Below, one piece after another: positions 1 to 9,741 of a stretch of 64,000 nt of DNA; the first letter of the stretch is position 1, and each line of letters opens with the position of its first letter. Origin of the DNA: an uncultured Bacteroidales bacterium (GTDB lineage: Bacteria; Bacteroidota; Bacteroidia; Bacteroidales; UBA932); contig CANRID010000007.1 in the NCBI GenBank assembly GCA_947630665.1, positions 1 to 64,000 of the forward strand. Reading direction: 5' to 3'. The notes under the pieces were generated by a model. The model saw only the letters and a program-made list of their open reading frames with translations. It was not told the origin of the DNA and made no database searches. A program made the translations under genes and the position numbers.

Positions 1-109
1 CCATTGCCAATTCTCACGTGAGTTCTTCTTAAAGGTTTGATATTCACAAATTCTACATCAAACTTCATCAAATATAGAGAAAATCCGTATTCCTTATGGA
101 ATTTTTTAC

Positions 110-117
110 TACCTTTG
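110..117 (+). promoter_or_regulatory. Bacteroidetes-type -7 box (TACCTTTG) upstream of tmRNA
   Basis: TACCTTTG matches the TAnnTTTG consensus and lies ~18 nt upstream of the tmRNA 5' end. Confidence 0.5.
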
Positions 118-134
118 CAATCCTTTCCGATCAA

Positions 135-533
135 GGGGATGTTTTGGTTTTGACAGCAGATTAATTGGAAAGTAAGCATGCCGGGCGTTGTGGGTATAGC
201 CCGTTCAACCTAACCCTCAAGCCTATAATTGGCAACAACAATTACGCACTCGCTGCCTAATTAAGCAAAGCTTAATAGCTTAATCTCCGCCGCCAAGGTT
301 GCGATGGAGACGAGTATCCCGCCGCTCTTTCCGCCGGCTCCGATGCGGCAAACGGGGTATCATTCAAGCCGGATGCCTGTGCGGATTTTCCTAAAGCACA
401 GTAAGACACAGGAAATAAGCTCCCGGTAGCCTGCCTTTCGGCAGCCGGGTCCCGACAATCAAAGAAAGGATAAGCATGTAGAAGGCTTTTGAATGGTTTG
501 CCTGGACGGCGGTTCGAGTCCGCCCATCTCCAC
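135..533 (+). ncRNA. ssrA: transfer-messenger RNA (tmRNA)
   Basis: 5' GGGGATGTTTTGGTTTTGACAGC pairs with 3' ...GGTTCGAGTCCGCCCATCTCCA; internal tag reading frame GGC AAC AAC AAT TAC GCA CTC GCT GCC TAA (GNNNYALAA*). Confidence 0.93.
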
Positions 534-544
534 AAAAACGGACA

Positions 545-2644
545 TCATTCCGTTTCATTCGTTACGGGTACTTCCCGCCTGTGATCCTTCTTTTTGTCGG
601 GATAGGCAATGCGGGCGTGATAGATCGCCTGCAAATGTTTTTTGAATACGGCCTTGACAATATTGATCTCCTTAATGGTGATGTCCGCCTGGGCCAGTTG
701 GGAATCGGATATCCGCTGGCTGAGAATCTTATCTACCAGATCGCTGATACTTTCTTTGGAATAGTCCTTCAATGACCGGGAAGCCGCCTCTACGGCATCC
801 GCCATCATTACCACTACCTGTTCTTTAGTCGTAGGCAGCGTACCTTGATAGGTGAAATCCGCGATAGCGGCGGGATCCCCTCCCTGATTGCAATATTGCA
901 TATAAAAATATCCGGTCTGGGAATGGCCGTGATGAGAAGTAATAAAATCCTGAACTATCTGGGGCAGGTTATATTTTTTTGCCAGCGCAGCACCTTCCTC
1001 CACGTGACGGATAATTTCCTTGGCGCTCTCCTGCGGGGAAAGGCCCTCGTGATAATTAATGCCCGGAGCCTGGTTTTCTATGAAACACTGGGGATTGCCC
1101 AGTTTCCCTATATCATGGTACATGGCTCCTACTTTCACTAAACGGGCATCGGCGCCTATGGCAACTGCGGCCCGCTCGGCAAGATTGGCTACCTGCAGGG
1201 AATGCTGGAATGTTCCCGGAGCCTTGCGTGCCAGTTCCTGCAAAAGCGGTTTGTTGGTATCGGACAGCTCCCTGAGCGTAGAAACGGAAACCAAGGAAAA
1301 TATTTTCTCGAACAGAAATACCATAGGATAGGCAGCCACCACAAAAAGGGCGTTCAGAAATATATAAAGGATGATCCGGTTATCCATATCGGAGATTTCG
1401 TTGATCTCCATCAGCCGGAAAGCGCAATATACCATAAAAAGTCCCACGAATATGATAAGCGCATTCAGGAACAGCCTCCATCCTCCGTTCAGATAAGAAA
1501 AAGCCACCAATGTCACTCCGCCGGCAAATACGTTCAGAATATAGAGTTCCACCCCGTTTTCGGCCACGAGCAATACCGGCAAAAGCGAAATCATATATAC
1601 TGGAAATACCACCCGGGAGGGGAAAAACGATTTCATATACAGGGCGAACACGGCAAACGGCACCATAAACAGATAAGAAGAAGATACATTCCGCGTGAGG
1701 ATGGTACTGACGAACATCAGGAGCATCATCAGCAGGATGAAATTCAGCTTATTGTTCTGGACGAAAACATCCATGTCCGTAAAAAAGAGGGTCAGGCAGA
1801 TCAGCAACAGCAATATCAGGATCAGAATCGCATGGCCCGCCAGCAACTGGGCCAGACTTCCGGAATATCCTAAGCTCAATTCATACTCGGCACGGTACGA
1901 ATCCAGCAGCTGTTCTATCTCCGCAGTAACGGTCTCGCCCTGCGCTACGATCAGCTGCCCCGTGTAGAACATCCCTTTGGTAGGGGAAATATAATCGACG
2001 GCCCGTTTATGGAACAAATCGGTAGTCTGCCGGTCATAGATCAGATTCGGCACCACCAGATCGCCCAATTTTATGGCGGTATAGAGGGAATCCGCGTCTA
2101 TATCCGGAAAATTGTCCCGCAAACCCGCCTTTATATAATTTTCGGCCTTGGGCAGGGTAAAAAATCCGGACACCAATTCTTCTCTTGCTTTACGGCCTTT
2201 CTGGACAATAATATATCCGGCATTATTTTTCAATTCATTCAGTTCGGCAAGGGATTTGTCATCCGATATCACCCCCCTGTTATAAATGGCGGTAAAACTG
2301 TTTACTATATTGGCCTCTATATCTCTCGGAATCCGATAACGCCGTTGAAGCCGGGCCAGTTCCCCCAATTGGGAAGGAAGCATATCCTCTTTATAAATGA
2401 AATAGGGCACGACCTTGGAAGCCGCTTCATCCCTCTCGCGCATCAATTCGGCGGAAGTCTTCAGGATGGGAAAATCGATAGGCGCCGTAAGCGTTTCATA
2501 CATCCACGGCCGGCCTTTCTGGTATTCGTATTTGAATTTTCCTTCGTTGGGAAAAAACAGCATCAACAAAACGAAAGCCAAAGCAAGGCTTATATAAAGC
2601 CCCTTATTGCGGAAAACGGATTTTATTTTATTTATGCCTTCCAT
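545..2644 (-). CDS. 7TM-HD family membrane HD-domain hydrolase (PgpH/YqfF-like)
   Basis: 699 aa; multiple TM segments followed by HD motif 'APGTFQHSLQVANLAERAAVAIGADARLVKVGAMYHDIGKL'. Confidence 0.88.
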   Translation of the reverse strand: MEGINKIKSVFRNKGLYISLALAFVLLMLFFPNEGKFKYEYQKGRPWMYETLTAPIDFPILKTSAELMRERDEAASKVVPYFIYKEDMLPSQLGELARLQRRYRIPRDIEANIVNSFTAIYNRGVISDDKSLAELNELKNNAGYIIVQKGRKAREELVSGFFTLPKAENYIKAGLRDNFPDIDADSLYTAIKLGDLVVPNLIYDRQTTDLFHKRAVDYISPTKGMFYTGQLIVAQGETVTAEIEQLLDSYRAEYELSLGYSGSLAQLLAGHAILILILLLLICLTLFFTDMDVFVQNNKLNFILLMMLLMFVSTILTRNVSSSYLFMVPFAVFALYMKSFFPSRVVFPVYMISLLPVLLVAENGVELYILNVFAGGVTLVAFSYLNGGWRLFLNALIIFVGLFMVYCAFRLMEINEISDMDNRIILYIFLNALFVVAAYPMVFLFEKIFSLVSVSTLRELSDTNKPLLQELARKAPGTFQHSLQVANLAERAAVAIGADARLVKVGAMYHDIGKLGNPQCFIENQAPGINYHEGLSPQESAKEIIRHVEEGAALAKKYNLPQIVQDFITSHHGHSQTGYFYMQYCNQGGDPAAIADFTYQGTLPTTKEQVVVMMADAVEAASRSLKDYSKESISDLVDKILSQRISDSQLAQADITIKEINIVKAVFKKHLQAIYHARIAYPDKKKDHRREVPVTNETE

Positions 2645-2683
2645 ATCGCAAAATTATATTATTTTTGTACAAATCATTCCATC

Positions 2684-3505
2684 ATGAAGAAAATATTTTT
2701 ATCTGTTCTCCCGGCTTTGCTTGCCGCAGTATCTACTCTTTTTTCATATTCATCTCTCGGCGCCCAGGAATTGATCGTTTTCGAATCCCCTAACCTGGCC
2801 TGCAACGATTCGGTTCTGGTTTACTCACCTCGTGGCAATTCCGCACCGGCTCCGGCCCTTTTCCTGCTGCACGGATGGAGCGGAGATTACCGCAACTGGA
2901 GTGAAAAATACGATTTACAACAATTAAGCGACCGTACGGGTTTCAGAATTATATGTCCCGACGGATTTTACAACAGCTGGTACCTCGACAGCTCCGATCC
3001 TTCCGGAATGCAATGGAGGAAATTTTTTCATCAGGAACTGTATCCGGCTCTCCAGGAAAAATACGGACTGTCTCCCGACAGCACTTTCATTACAGGCCTG
3101 AGCATGGGCGGCCACGGAGCCATCAATATATTCCTCGACGATACCACCCGTTTCAAGACGGCCGGCAGCATGAGCGGAGTGCTCGACCTGCAGCTGACCC
3201 CTTTAAAGGAAAAGCAAATCTCCAAGATAATCGGAGAGCATAGGGAAAGGCTGGCATTGGAAAGCGCCGTAAACCGCGTGGAAAAATTGTCGGGACGGAA
3301 AACACCGCTTATCATAAGCTGCGGATACGATGACTATTATGCAATCTGCGCGGAAGCATTCGTGAAAAAATGTAAAGCCGTGGGAGTCCCTTATATAGAA
3401 TTATCAAGCCCGGGCAATCATTCCTGGACCTACTGGACTTTCGCGCTGGAACAACATCTGCAATTATTCGGGAAAATCATGAACGGAGAGAATTTAGGAT
3501 ATTAA
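2684..3505 (+). CDS. secreted alpha/beta hydrolase, esterase family
   Basis: Signal peptide from internal ATG (MKKIFLSVLPALLAAVSTLFSY), nucleophile elbow GLSMGGHG; upstream TATTTTTG box. Confidence 0.82.
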   Translation: MKKIFLSVLPALLAAVSTLFSYSSLGAQELIVFESPNLACNDSVLVYSPRGNSAPAPALFLLHGWSGDYRNWSEKYDLQQLSDRTGFRIICPDGFYNSWYLDSSDPSGMQWRKFFHQELYPALQEKYGLSPDSTFITGLSMGGHGAINIFLDDTTRFKTAGSMSGVLDLQLTPLKEKQISKIIGEHRERLALESAVNRVEKLSGRKTPLIISCGYDDYYAICAEAFVKKCKAVGVPYIELSSPGNHSWTYWTFALEQHLQLFGKIMNGENLGY

Positions 3506-3526
3506 ACAGCACCCGGGATACTGAAA

Positions 3527-4972
3527 ATGGAAACGGCATCCGTCAAGACCAATTATCTGCTGAACCTCATCAATACGGTTTCGGGACTGCTGTTTCCGCT
3601 GATTACATTTCCCTATGCATCCCGTATTCTGATGGCGGATGGGATCGGGACTTTCCAGTTTTTCGATACTACCATCGGGTATATCCTCATCATCACCTCT
3701 TTAGGTATTCCCTTGTATGCCGTGCGGGCCGTTGCCAAAGTGCGGGACAATCCGGTTGAAAGGAGCAAAACCGCAACGGAGATCCTGATACTCCATGCGC
3801 TTCTTACCATTGCCGCCTACCTGTGCGTTTTCATCGTAGCCTGTACCGTCAGCCGGATCAAAGCCGATATTCCCTTATTCCTGATCGTAAGCGCCTCCCT
3901 GTTTTTCACAGCTATCGGGGCGCAATGGTTCTATCAGGCGATCGAAGATTTCAAATATATTACCATCCGCTCCGTTCTGGTAAAAATCGCAGCGGCCGCA
4001 GCCTTGTTTATCTTCGTGAAAACGAAATCGGATCTTTTATGGTATGCGGCTGTAAATACGGGAGCCACTGTGGGAAACAATCTGTTCAATTTCTTCCGCC
4101 TGAGGAAATATATTTCGTTCAAAGGATTCGGGCTGCGTGAACTGCATCCGGGCAAACATTTGGGAAGATCCTTGAAAGTATTTCCTTTGAATCTGATTAT
4201 AAGTGTATACTTATTGTTGGACGTACAAATGTTAGGGTATCTCAATACCGAGGCCTCCATCGGATATTACACCGCTGCGACGAAACTCACTAAAATGAGT
4301 CTGGGAATCGTAACCGCCTTGGGAGCGGTACTCCTCCCCCGCTTTTCCCATTTAGTCCATCAAAAACGGGAAGCCGAATTCAAAGATCTGGGGAACAAGG
4401 CGATCAGTTTTACAGCCGCCCTCACCCTGCCCATGACGGCAGGCCTTATCCTGCTTGCCGAGCCTATCATTCTGACATTCAGCGGATCGGGCTATCGTCC
4501 TTCCATCCTTACTTTACAAATTATAGCGCCTATCACCTTTTTTATCGGATTCAGCAGCTTCATCGGAATGCAGATACTGTATCCGTTAGGCAAAGAAAAT
4601 CTGGTGATTGCCGCTACGGCTGCAGGAGCCGCCGTAAATGTCGCGCTTAATTTTTTGCTGATCCCTCCTTTCGCACAATACGGCGCCGCGGCCTCCACTT
4701 TGGCCGCCGAATGTACGGTAATGGCCTCTGCCCTGATAATGGGAAGAGAATATCTGCCTTTTTCTTTCTTGTCCCGACAAAATTTCAACTACCTTGTCGG
4801 CACCCTGATCATGGGCGCAGCGGTTTGGTTGATTTCCCGATGGGAAGCCGAACCGTGGAAAATCCTTGTGACGGCAATTCCGTCGGGAGTATGCATCTAT
4901 TTCGGATATCTGGCCTTGTGCAGGGACCATTTCATCAAGGTAGGGAAAGAAATGCTGACCGGCAGCAAATAA
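3527..4972 (+). CDS. oligosaccharide flippase (Wzx/MATE-type polysaccharide biosynthesis protein)
   Basis: ~12 TM segments; 'NTVSGLLFPLITFPYASRILMADGIGTFQF' typical of the flippase family. Confidence 0.9.
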   Translation: METASVKTNYLLNLINTVSGLLFPLITFPYASRILMADGIGTFQFFDTTIGYILIITSLGIPLYAVRAVAKVRDNPVERSKTATEILILHALLTIAAYLCVFIVACTVSRIKADIPLFLIVSASLFFTAIGAQWFYQAIEDFKYITIRSVLVKIAAAAALFIFVKTKSDLLWYAAVNTGATVGNNLFNFFRLRKYISFKGFGLRELHPGKHLGRSLKVFPLNLIISVYLLLDVQMLGYLNTEASIGYYTAATKLTKMSLGIVTALGAVLLPRFSHLVHQKREAEFKDLGNKAISFTAALTLPMTAGLILLAEPIILTFSGSGYRPSILTLQIIAPITFFIGFSSFIGMQILYPLGKENLVIAATAAGAAVNVALNFLLIPPFAQYGAAASTLAAECTVMASALIMGREYLPFSFLSRQNFNYLVGTLIMGAAVWLISRWEAEPWKILVTAIPSGVCIYFGYLALCRDHFIKVGKEMLTGSK

Positions 4973-5017
4973 AATACGCATATATTTGCGGCGATATACG
5001 AGTATCATTATGATTAT

Positions 5018-6160
5018 GTGAATAAGGTTATGACTAAAAAATACGACTATATAGTAGTGGGCGCGGGATTATACGGCGCCATGTTCACCTGGAAAAAGAT
5101 CCGGGAAGGCAAAAAGGTGCTGGTAATCGACAAACGGCCCTATCCGGGGGGAAATATTTACTGCGAGAATATACATGGGATCAATGTCCATAAATACGGG
5201 GCGCATATCTTCCATACCTCCAACAAAAAAGTCTGGGAGTTGGTCAACTCCTTCGTGGAATTCAACCGATACACGAATTCCCCTTTGGCATATTATAAAG
5301 GACGTCTTTATAATATGCCCTTCAACATGAATACCTTTTACGCCATGTGGGGGGTAAAGACGCCTCAGGAAGCTGCCGGCAAGTTGGAAGAACAACGTAA
5401 AGAAATTGCGGAGCTGTTGCGCTCGCAGGGCGTAAGCCGCCCCCGGAACTTGGAAGAACAGGCCTTGCTGCTGGTAGGCAGGGACATTTATGAAACGCTC
5501 ATCAAAGGCTATACCCAAAAACAATGGGGCCGCGATCCGTCCCTGCTCCCGTCTTTCATCATAAAAAGGCTGCCCGTCCGGCTCACATTCGATAACAATT
5601 ATTTCAACGACACCTTTCAGGGAATCCCCATAGGAGGATACAATAAGCTGATAGAAGGATTGCTCTCGGGCGCCGATCTGCAATGCAACACCGATTTTTT
5701 CCACGAGCGCGGCCGATGGGAAGAAACAGCCGATAAAATCCTCTTTACCGGCAGGATAGACGAATATTACGGCTACCGTTTGGGAAAACTGGAATACCGG
5801 AGCCTCCGTTTCGAGCATAAAGTGCTGGACTGTCCCAATTATCAGGGAAATGCGGTCATCAATTATACGGATACCTCCGTTCCGTACACCCGGATCATAG
5901 AGCATAAACATTTCGAGCAATCCTACGCCTACCTGAGCGACCCGGCCAACGGATCGGACAAAACGGTCATTACCTGGGAGTACCCGTTATCCCGGGAGGA
6001 AGAAGGAGAGCCGTATTATCCGGTGAACGACGAAAAGAACAACCGTCTTTATGAAAAATACAGAGAGCTGGCCGCCAAAGAAAAAAATGTCATTTTCGGG
6101 GGACGCTTAGGCGAATACAAATATTACGACATGCACCAGATAGTGGAAAAGCTGTTATGA
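5018..6160 (+). CDS. glf: UDP-galactopyranose mutase
   Basis: N-terminal FAD motif YDYIVVGAGLYGAMF; 'GAHIFHTSNKKVWELVNSF', 'YTQKQWGRDP'; alternative ATG at 5030. Confidence 0.95.
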   Translation: MNKVMTKKYDYIVVGAGLYGAMFTWKKIREGKKVLVIDKRPYPGGNIYCENIHGINVHKYGAHIFHTSNKKVWELVNSFVEFNRYTNSPLAYYKGRLYNMPFNMNTFYAMWGVKTPQEAAGKLEEQRKEIAELLRSQGVSRPRNLEEQALLLVGRDIYETLIKGYTQKQWGRDPSLLPSFIIKRLPVRLTFDNNYFNDTFQGIPIGGYNKLIEGLLSGADLQCNTDFFHERGRWEETADKILFTGRIDEYYGYRLGKLEYRSLRFEHKVLDCPNYQGNAVINYTDTSVPYTRIIEHKHFEQSYAYLSDPANGSDKTVITWEYPLSREEEGEPYYPVNDEKNNRLYEKYRELAAKEKNVIFGGRLGEYKYYDMHQIVEKLL

Positions 6161-6254
6161 TCATCCCGACGGATGCCGGGAAATCCGGCAAAATATTGCA
6201 GAAGGAGATTTTTAAACGTGCAAAATACAATTGCTTACTCTTAAAAGAATACGC

Positions 6255-7271
6255 GTGAAAAAGCTTACAGTAAACCTGTACAACGGTACCAATTGCTACA
6301 ATGCAGGCAGCAAAGCGATTGCGGATTTTCTGAAAATCCTTTCTTCCAAAGGATACCGGATTCTATCGTTCCGGATTCCCATAGGGAAAAGCAAAGCGGC
6401 AAAACTGTATCTCCTCATAAGAGACGTCCTGAAAGGATATTGCACCATTCCCCTGGGGGCAAGAGTGGTATATGTCTATCCCGACATTCTTCAGTACGAT
6501 TTTTTATTTCCTTTGCTGGCATTGAAAAAACACCGGAAAACCGCCATCGTATGCGATATAGACTCCCTTCGCTGCGGCAGCGGGGAATTGAGCCGGGAAG
6601 ATTTCAGCCGGATAGACCGGTTCGATGAGATCATTGTCCATACTCCAATGATGAAGGAAGTGTTGGTAAAGGCGGGGATGAATCCCGAGAAGCTGAAAAT
6701 CATCGATTTATTCGACTACTTGGCGGAACGGCCATACACGGGGGTGCGCCGCAAAAGCAACCGGATATGCTATGCGGGAAACCTCGACAAAAGCATTTTC
6801 CTGCGCCGGCTGCCGCTGTTGTACGAAACGGAGGACAACACTGTCGGGATGCCAAGTTTTAACCTTTACGGCATAGAATCCCCGAATCTGCCCCGCTCGG
6901 AACATATCGTTTATAAAGGAAAGTTTCATCCCGACGATCTGAGCGGATTAGAGGGAAGCTGGGGATTAGTATGGGACGGAGATACTCCGGATACCTGCGG
7001 AGGGCCTTTCGGGAATTACCTCAGGGTAAATATTCCTCATAAGACCTGCCTGTATCTTTCGGCCTGCATGCCCGTCATTATATGGAAAGAAGCCGCACTG
7101 GCCCCGCTGATCGAAAAAAACAAACTCGGAATCGCCGTAAATTCGCTGTACGAAATACCGGAACGGATCGCCGCAATTCCGGAGGAAGAATACGATCAGA
7201 TGTTCCGGAACGTACAGGAATACTCCGCCAAACTCCGAAACGGCGAAATGTTGGGAAAAATGCTGGAATAA
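6255..7271 (+). CDS. glycosyltransferase, galactofuranosyltransferase-like
   Basis: 'YNGTNCYNAGSKAIADF', 'GGPFGNYLRVNIPHKTCLYLSACMPVIIWKEAALAPLIEKNKLGIAVNSLYEI'; adjacent to glf; GTG start proposed at 6255. Confidence 0.7.
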   Translation: MKKLTVNLYNGTNCYNAGSKAIADFLKILSSKGYRILSFRIPIGKSKAAKLYLLIRDVLKGYCTIPLGARVVYVYPDILQYDFLFPLLALKKHRKTAIVCDIDSLRCGSGELSREDFSRIDRFDEIIVHTPMMKEVLVKAGMNPEKLKIIDLFDYLAERPYTGVRRKSNRICYAGNLDKSIFLRRLPLLYETEDNTVGMPSFNLYGIESPNLPRSEHIVYKGKFHPDDLSGLEGSWGLVWDGDTPDTCGGPFGNYLRVNIPHKTCLYLSACMPVIIWKEAALAPLIEKNKLGIAVNSLYEIPERIAAIPEEEYDQMFRNVQEYSAKLRNGEMLGKMLE

Positions 7272-7280
7272 GCGGGCCGT

Positions 7281-8411
7281 CTATTCCCCGCCGTACATTT
7301 CCTTATAATAAGACAGATAGGCCCCGCTGGTAACATGGTCCATCCATTCCTGATGCTCCAGATACCATCTGACGGTTTTCTCCAACCCTTCTTCGAATTG
7401 CAGGGAAGGCTCCCATCCCAGGCTCCGTTTGAGCTTGGAAGAATCGATGGCGTACCGCAAATCGTGTCCTGCCCGGTCCGTCACGTATGTAATCAATCCG
7501 GCAGACGCGCCTTCCGGTCTTCCGAGAGCCTTATCCGTCACTTTTATAAGAAGACGTACCAGATCTATATTTTTCCATTCGTTGAAGCCACCTATATTGT
7601 AAGTGTCTCCCGGTTCGCCTTTATGGAAGATGACATCTATGGCTCTGGCATGATCCACTACATACAGCCAATCGCGTATATTTTCGCCCTTTCCGTAAAC
7701 CGGCAGCGGCTTATTATATCGTATATTGTTGATAAACAAAGGTATCAGTTTTTCCGGGAATTGATACGGACCGTAATTGTTGCTGCAATTAGTTACGATT
7801 ACAGGCATCCCGTAGGTATCCCCGAAAGCGCGCACGAAATGATCCGAAGAGGCTTTGGAAGCCGAGTAAGGACTGTGGGGATCGTATTTGGTATCTTCCG
7901 TAAAATATCCGTCTCCAGGTTTGAGCGCGCCATATACCTCATCCGTGGAAATATGATAGAACAAATGGCCTATATTCCCGTTTTCGTCCCTGCTGAAACA
8001 GCCGTCGTTTTCTTCCTGCGATTTTTTCCGCAACGCCAGACTGCAGTTCCACCATTCCCGGGCGGCCTGAAGCAAAGTAAGGGTGCCTATTACATTCGTC
8101 CGGGCGAATATGAAAGGATCCTTGATGCTCCTGTCCACATGACTTTCCGCAGCCAGATGGATGACATACCCGATATCATATTTCCGGAAAATCTCTTTTA
8201 CGGCTTCATAATCGCAGATATCCCCTTTCAAAAAAGTATAATTGGGACTGTTCTCTATATCTTTCAGATTGGCCAGATTCCCGGCGTAAGTAAGTTTGTC
8301 GAGATTATAAATATGATATTCAGGATATTTATTGACGAACAGCCGGACCACATGGGAACCTATAAATCCCGCTCCCCCCGTAATCAATATATTTTTTCCT
8401 CCGTTTTTCAT
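7281..8411 (-). CDS. rfbB: dTDP-glucose 4,6-dehydratase
   Basis: MKNGGKNILITGGAGFIGSHVVRLF; YSASKASSDHFVRAF; 'TNCSNNYGPYQFPEKLIPLFI'. Confidence 0.95.
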   Translation of the reverse strand: MKNGGKNILITGGAGFIGSHVVRLFVNKYPEYHIYNLDKLTYAGNLANLKDIENSPNYTFLKGDICDYEAVKEIFRKYDIGYVIHLAAESHVDRSIKDPFIFARTNVIGTLTLLQAAREWWNCSLALRKKSQEENDGCFSRDENGNIGHLFYHISTDEVYGALKPGDGYFTEDTKYDPHSPYSASKASSDHFVRAFGDTYGMPVIVTNCSNNYGPYQFPEKLIPLFINNIRYNKPLPVYGKGENIRDWLYVVDHARAIDVIFHKGEPGDTYNIGGFNEWKNIDLVRLLIKVTDKALGRPEGASAGLITYVTDRAGHDLRYAIDSSKLKRSLGWEPSLQFEEGLEKTVRWYLEHQEWMDHVTSGAYLSYYKEMYGGE

Positions 8412-8661
8412 GTAAATTTCTGATTGTAAGGTTATAATATTATCTTGTAGGATTATGATTATTTCCTCAAAATTAGAAAAATTTCCGCGGATAGCAAATT
8501 TTGTCCTAAGCTTCATTCACATCAAAAACCGCCAGGCTCCTTCCGCCTCTTTATTCCATAAACCTTAAAAAGTTAAACTAAACTGCATAAAAAGGTTATC
8601 GGAACAGCCTTTTATGTACCTTTGCTCCGGTTTCCGCCTGCACATTTTTAGTAACCGTAAT

Positions 8662-9672
8662 ATGAATTTTACCGTACTGATAGACAATCGCAGAAAAAAC
8701 GAAGCGCTTTGGAGCGAACACGGATTTTCCTTGCTGTTCGAGACGGACGGACAGCTTATCCTGTTAGATACGGGCGCTTCGGGCCGGTTTGCGGATAACT
8801 GGGAAATGTTGGCGGAGAATAGGAACGCTTCCGGAGGAAATCTTTCATCCGGTCGAATGAAAAAGGCATCCCGGGGCGTCTGCCTGCGGGGAACCAGACC
8901 GGCCGATACCGGTTGGCCTGATCCTATCTCACGGACACAACGATCATACGGGCGGGCTCCGCACGTTTTTAGAATGCAATTTTTCCGCTCCGGTTTATAT
9001 ATCCGCCCGAGTAAAAGGCGCACATTATTATTCATGCCGCACGAAAACCGCGTCCGACACCGACACTGCTCCGGACACCGCTCCGGAAACCGCTCCGGAA
9101 ACTCCCTTGAACGATCCGGGTTATCTGCCTGTTTTCCGGGAATACCGGTCCATCGGAGTATCTCAGGCCGTATTGGAAGAATACCAGAACCGCATTATCT
9201 ATATCCGGGGAAGCCGCCGCCTCACGCCGAAAGTATCGCTCATAGACATCCGGGCGGAGCAGCTTCATATACCTCCCCGTTGGCCTCTTCCGGCCGGAAA
9301 TGCCACCCTGCTGGCGGAAGATCATGCGGATACATTCGATCATGAACTGGCGGTAGCCGTAGAAGATCCCGACGGTCTGGTCGTCCTTTCTCCCTGTTCC
9401 CATAACGGAGTATTGAATATCATTGAGGCCTGCCAAAAATTCACGGGAAACCGCTTGCCTGTAAAGGCTTTTATCGGAGGGACCCATCTGGTGGAATATG
9501 TCCCGGACACGATTGAACAGACCCGCGAATTGGCCCTTACAATAAAAGAAAAATATCCGCGATGAAATTTTTCTCAGGCCACTGCACTTGCCAGGCAGCT
9601 TGCGGAATATTCGAAGACATTCTGGGAGAAAGATACGAAACCTTTTACAGCGGATATTGCGGAAAGGTCTGA
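8662..9672 (+). pseudogene. MBL-fold metallo-hydrolase, apparently broken by two compensating frameshifts
   Basis: Frame 1 N-term MNFTVLIDNRRKNEALWSEHGFSLLFETDGQLILLDTGASGRFADN; frame 2 resumes as GLILSHGHNDHTGGLRTFLE...HLVEY...KEKYPR*; frame 1 C-term at 9562 MKFFSGHCTCQAACGIFEDILGERYETFYSGYCGKV*. Confidence 0.75.
9062..9102 (+). repeat. 12-bp tandem repeat, ~3.4 copies (GACACTGCTCCG GACACCGCTCCG GAAACCGCTCCG GAAAC)
   Basis: Read directly; encodes DTAPDTAPETAPET in the frame-2 part of the MBL gene. Confidence 0.9.
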
Positions 9673-9741
9673 AAACCGGTCCGGGACGATCGGAGAGAAT
9701 GGCCGCGAAATCGCGTGAGATCATAAACGAATTGGGAAAAC

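Noticed and set aside
272-535. ORF on minus strand (87 aa)
   Set aside because: Antisense to the 3' half of tmRNA; spurious.
2009-2683. Upstream extension of ORF 2009..3505
   Set aside because: Antisense to the 7TM-HD gene; the true start with signal peptide is at 2684.
4586-5008. Minus-strand 140-aa ORF spanning the end of the flippase
   Set aside because: Antisense shadow with no recognisable domain.
7335-8423. Long + strand ORF (362 aa) opposite rfbB
   Set aside because: Shadow ORF of a clear rfbB; composition is the antisense of the real gene. The same reasoning applies to 1202..1873, 36957..37895 and 62731..63798.
8614-9345. ORF 8614..9345 as a complete 243-aa protein
   Set aside because: Only its N-terminus matches the MBL fold; the remainder is out of frame relative to SHGHNDHTGG, so it is treated as part of a frameshifted gene.
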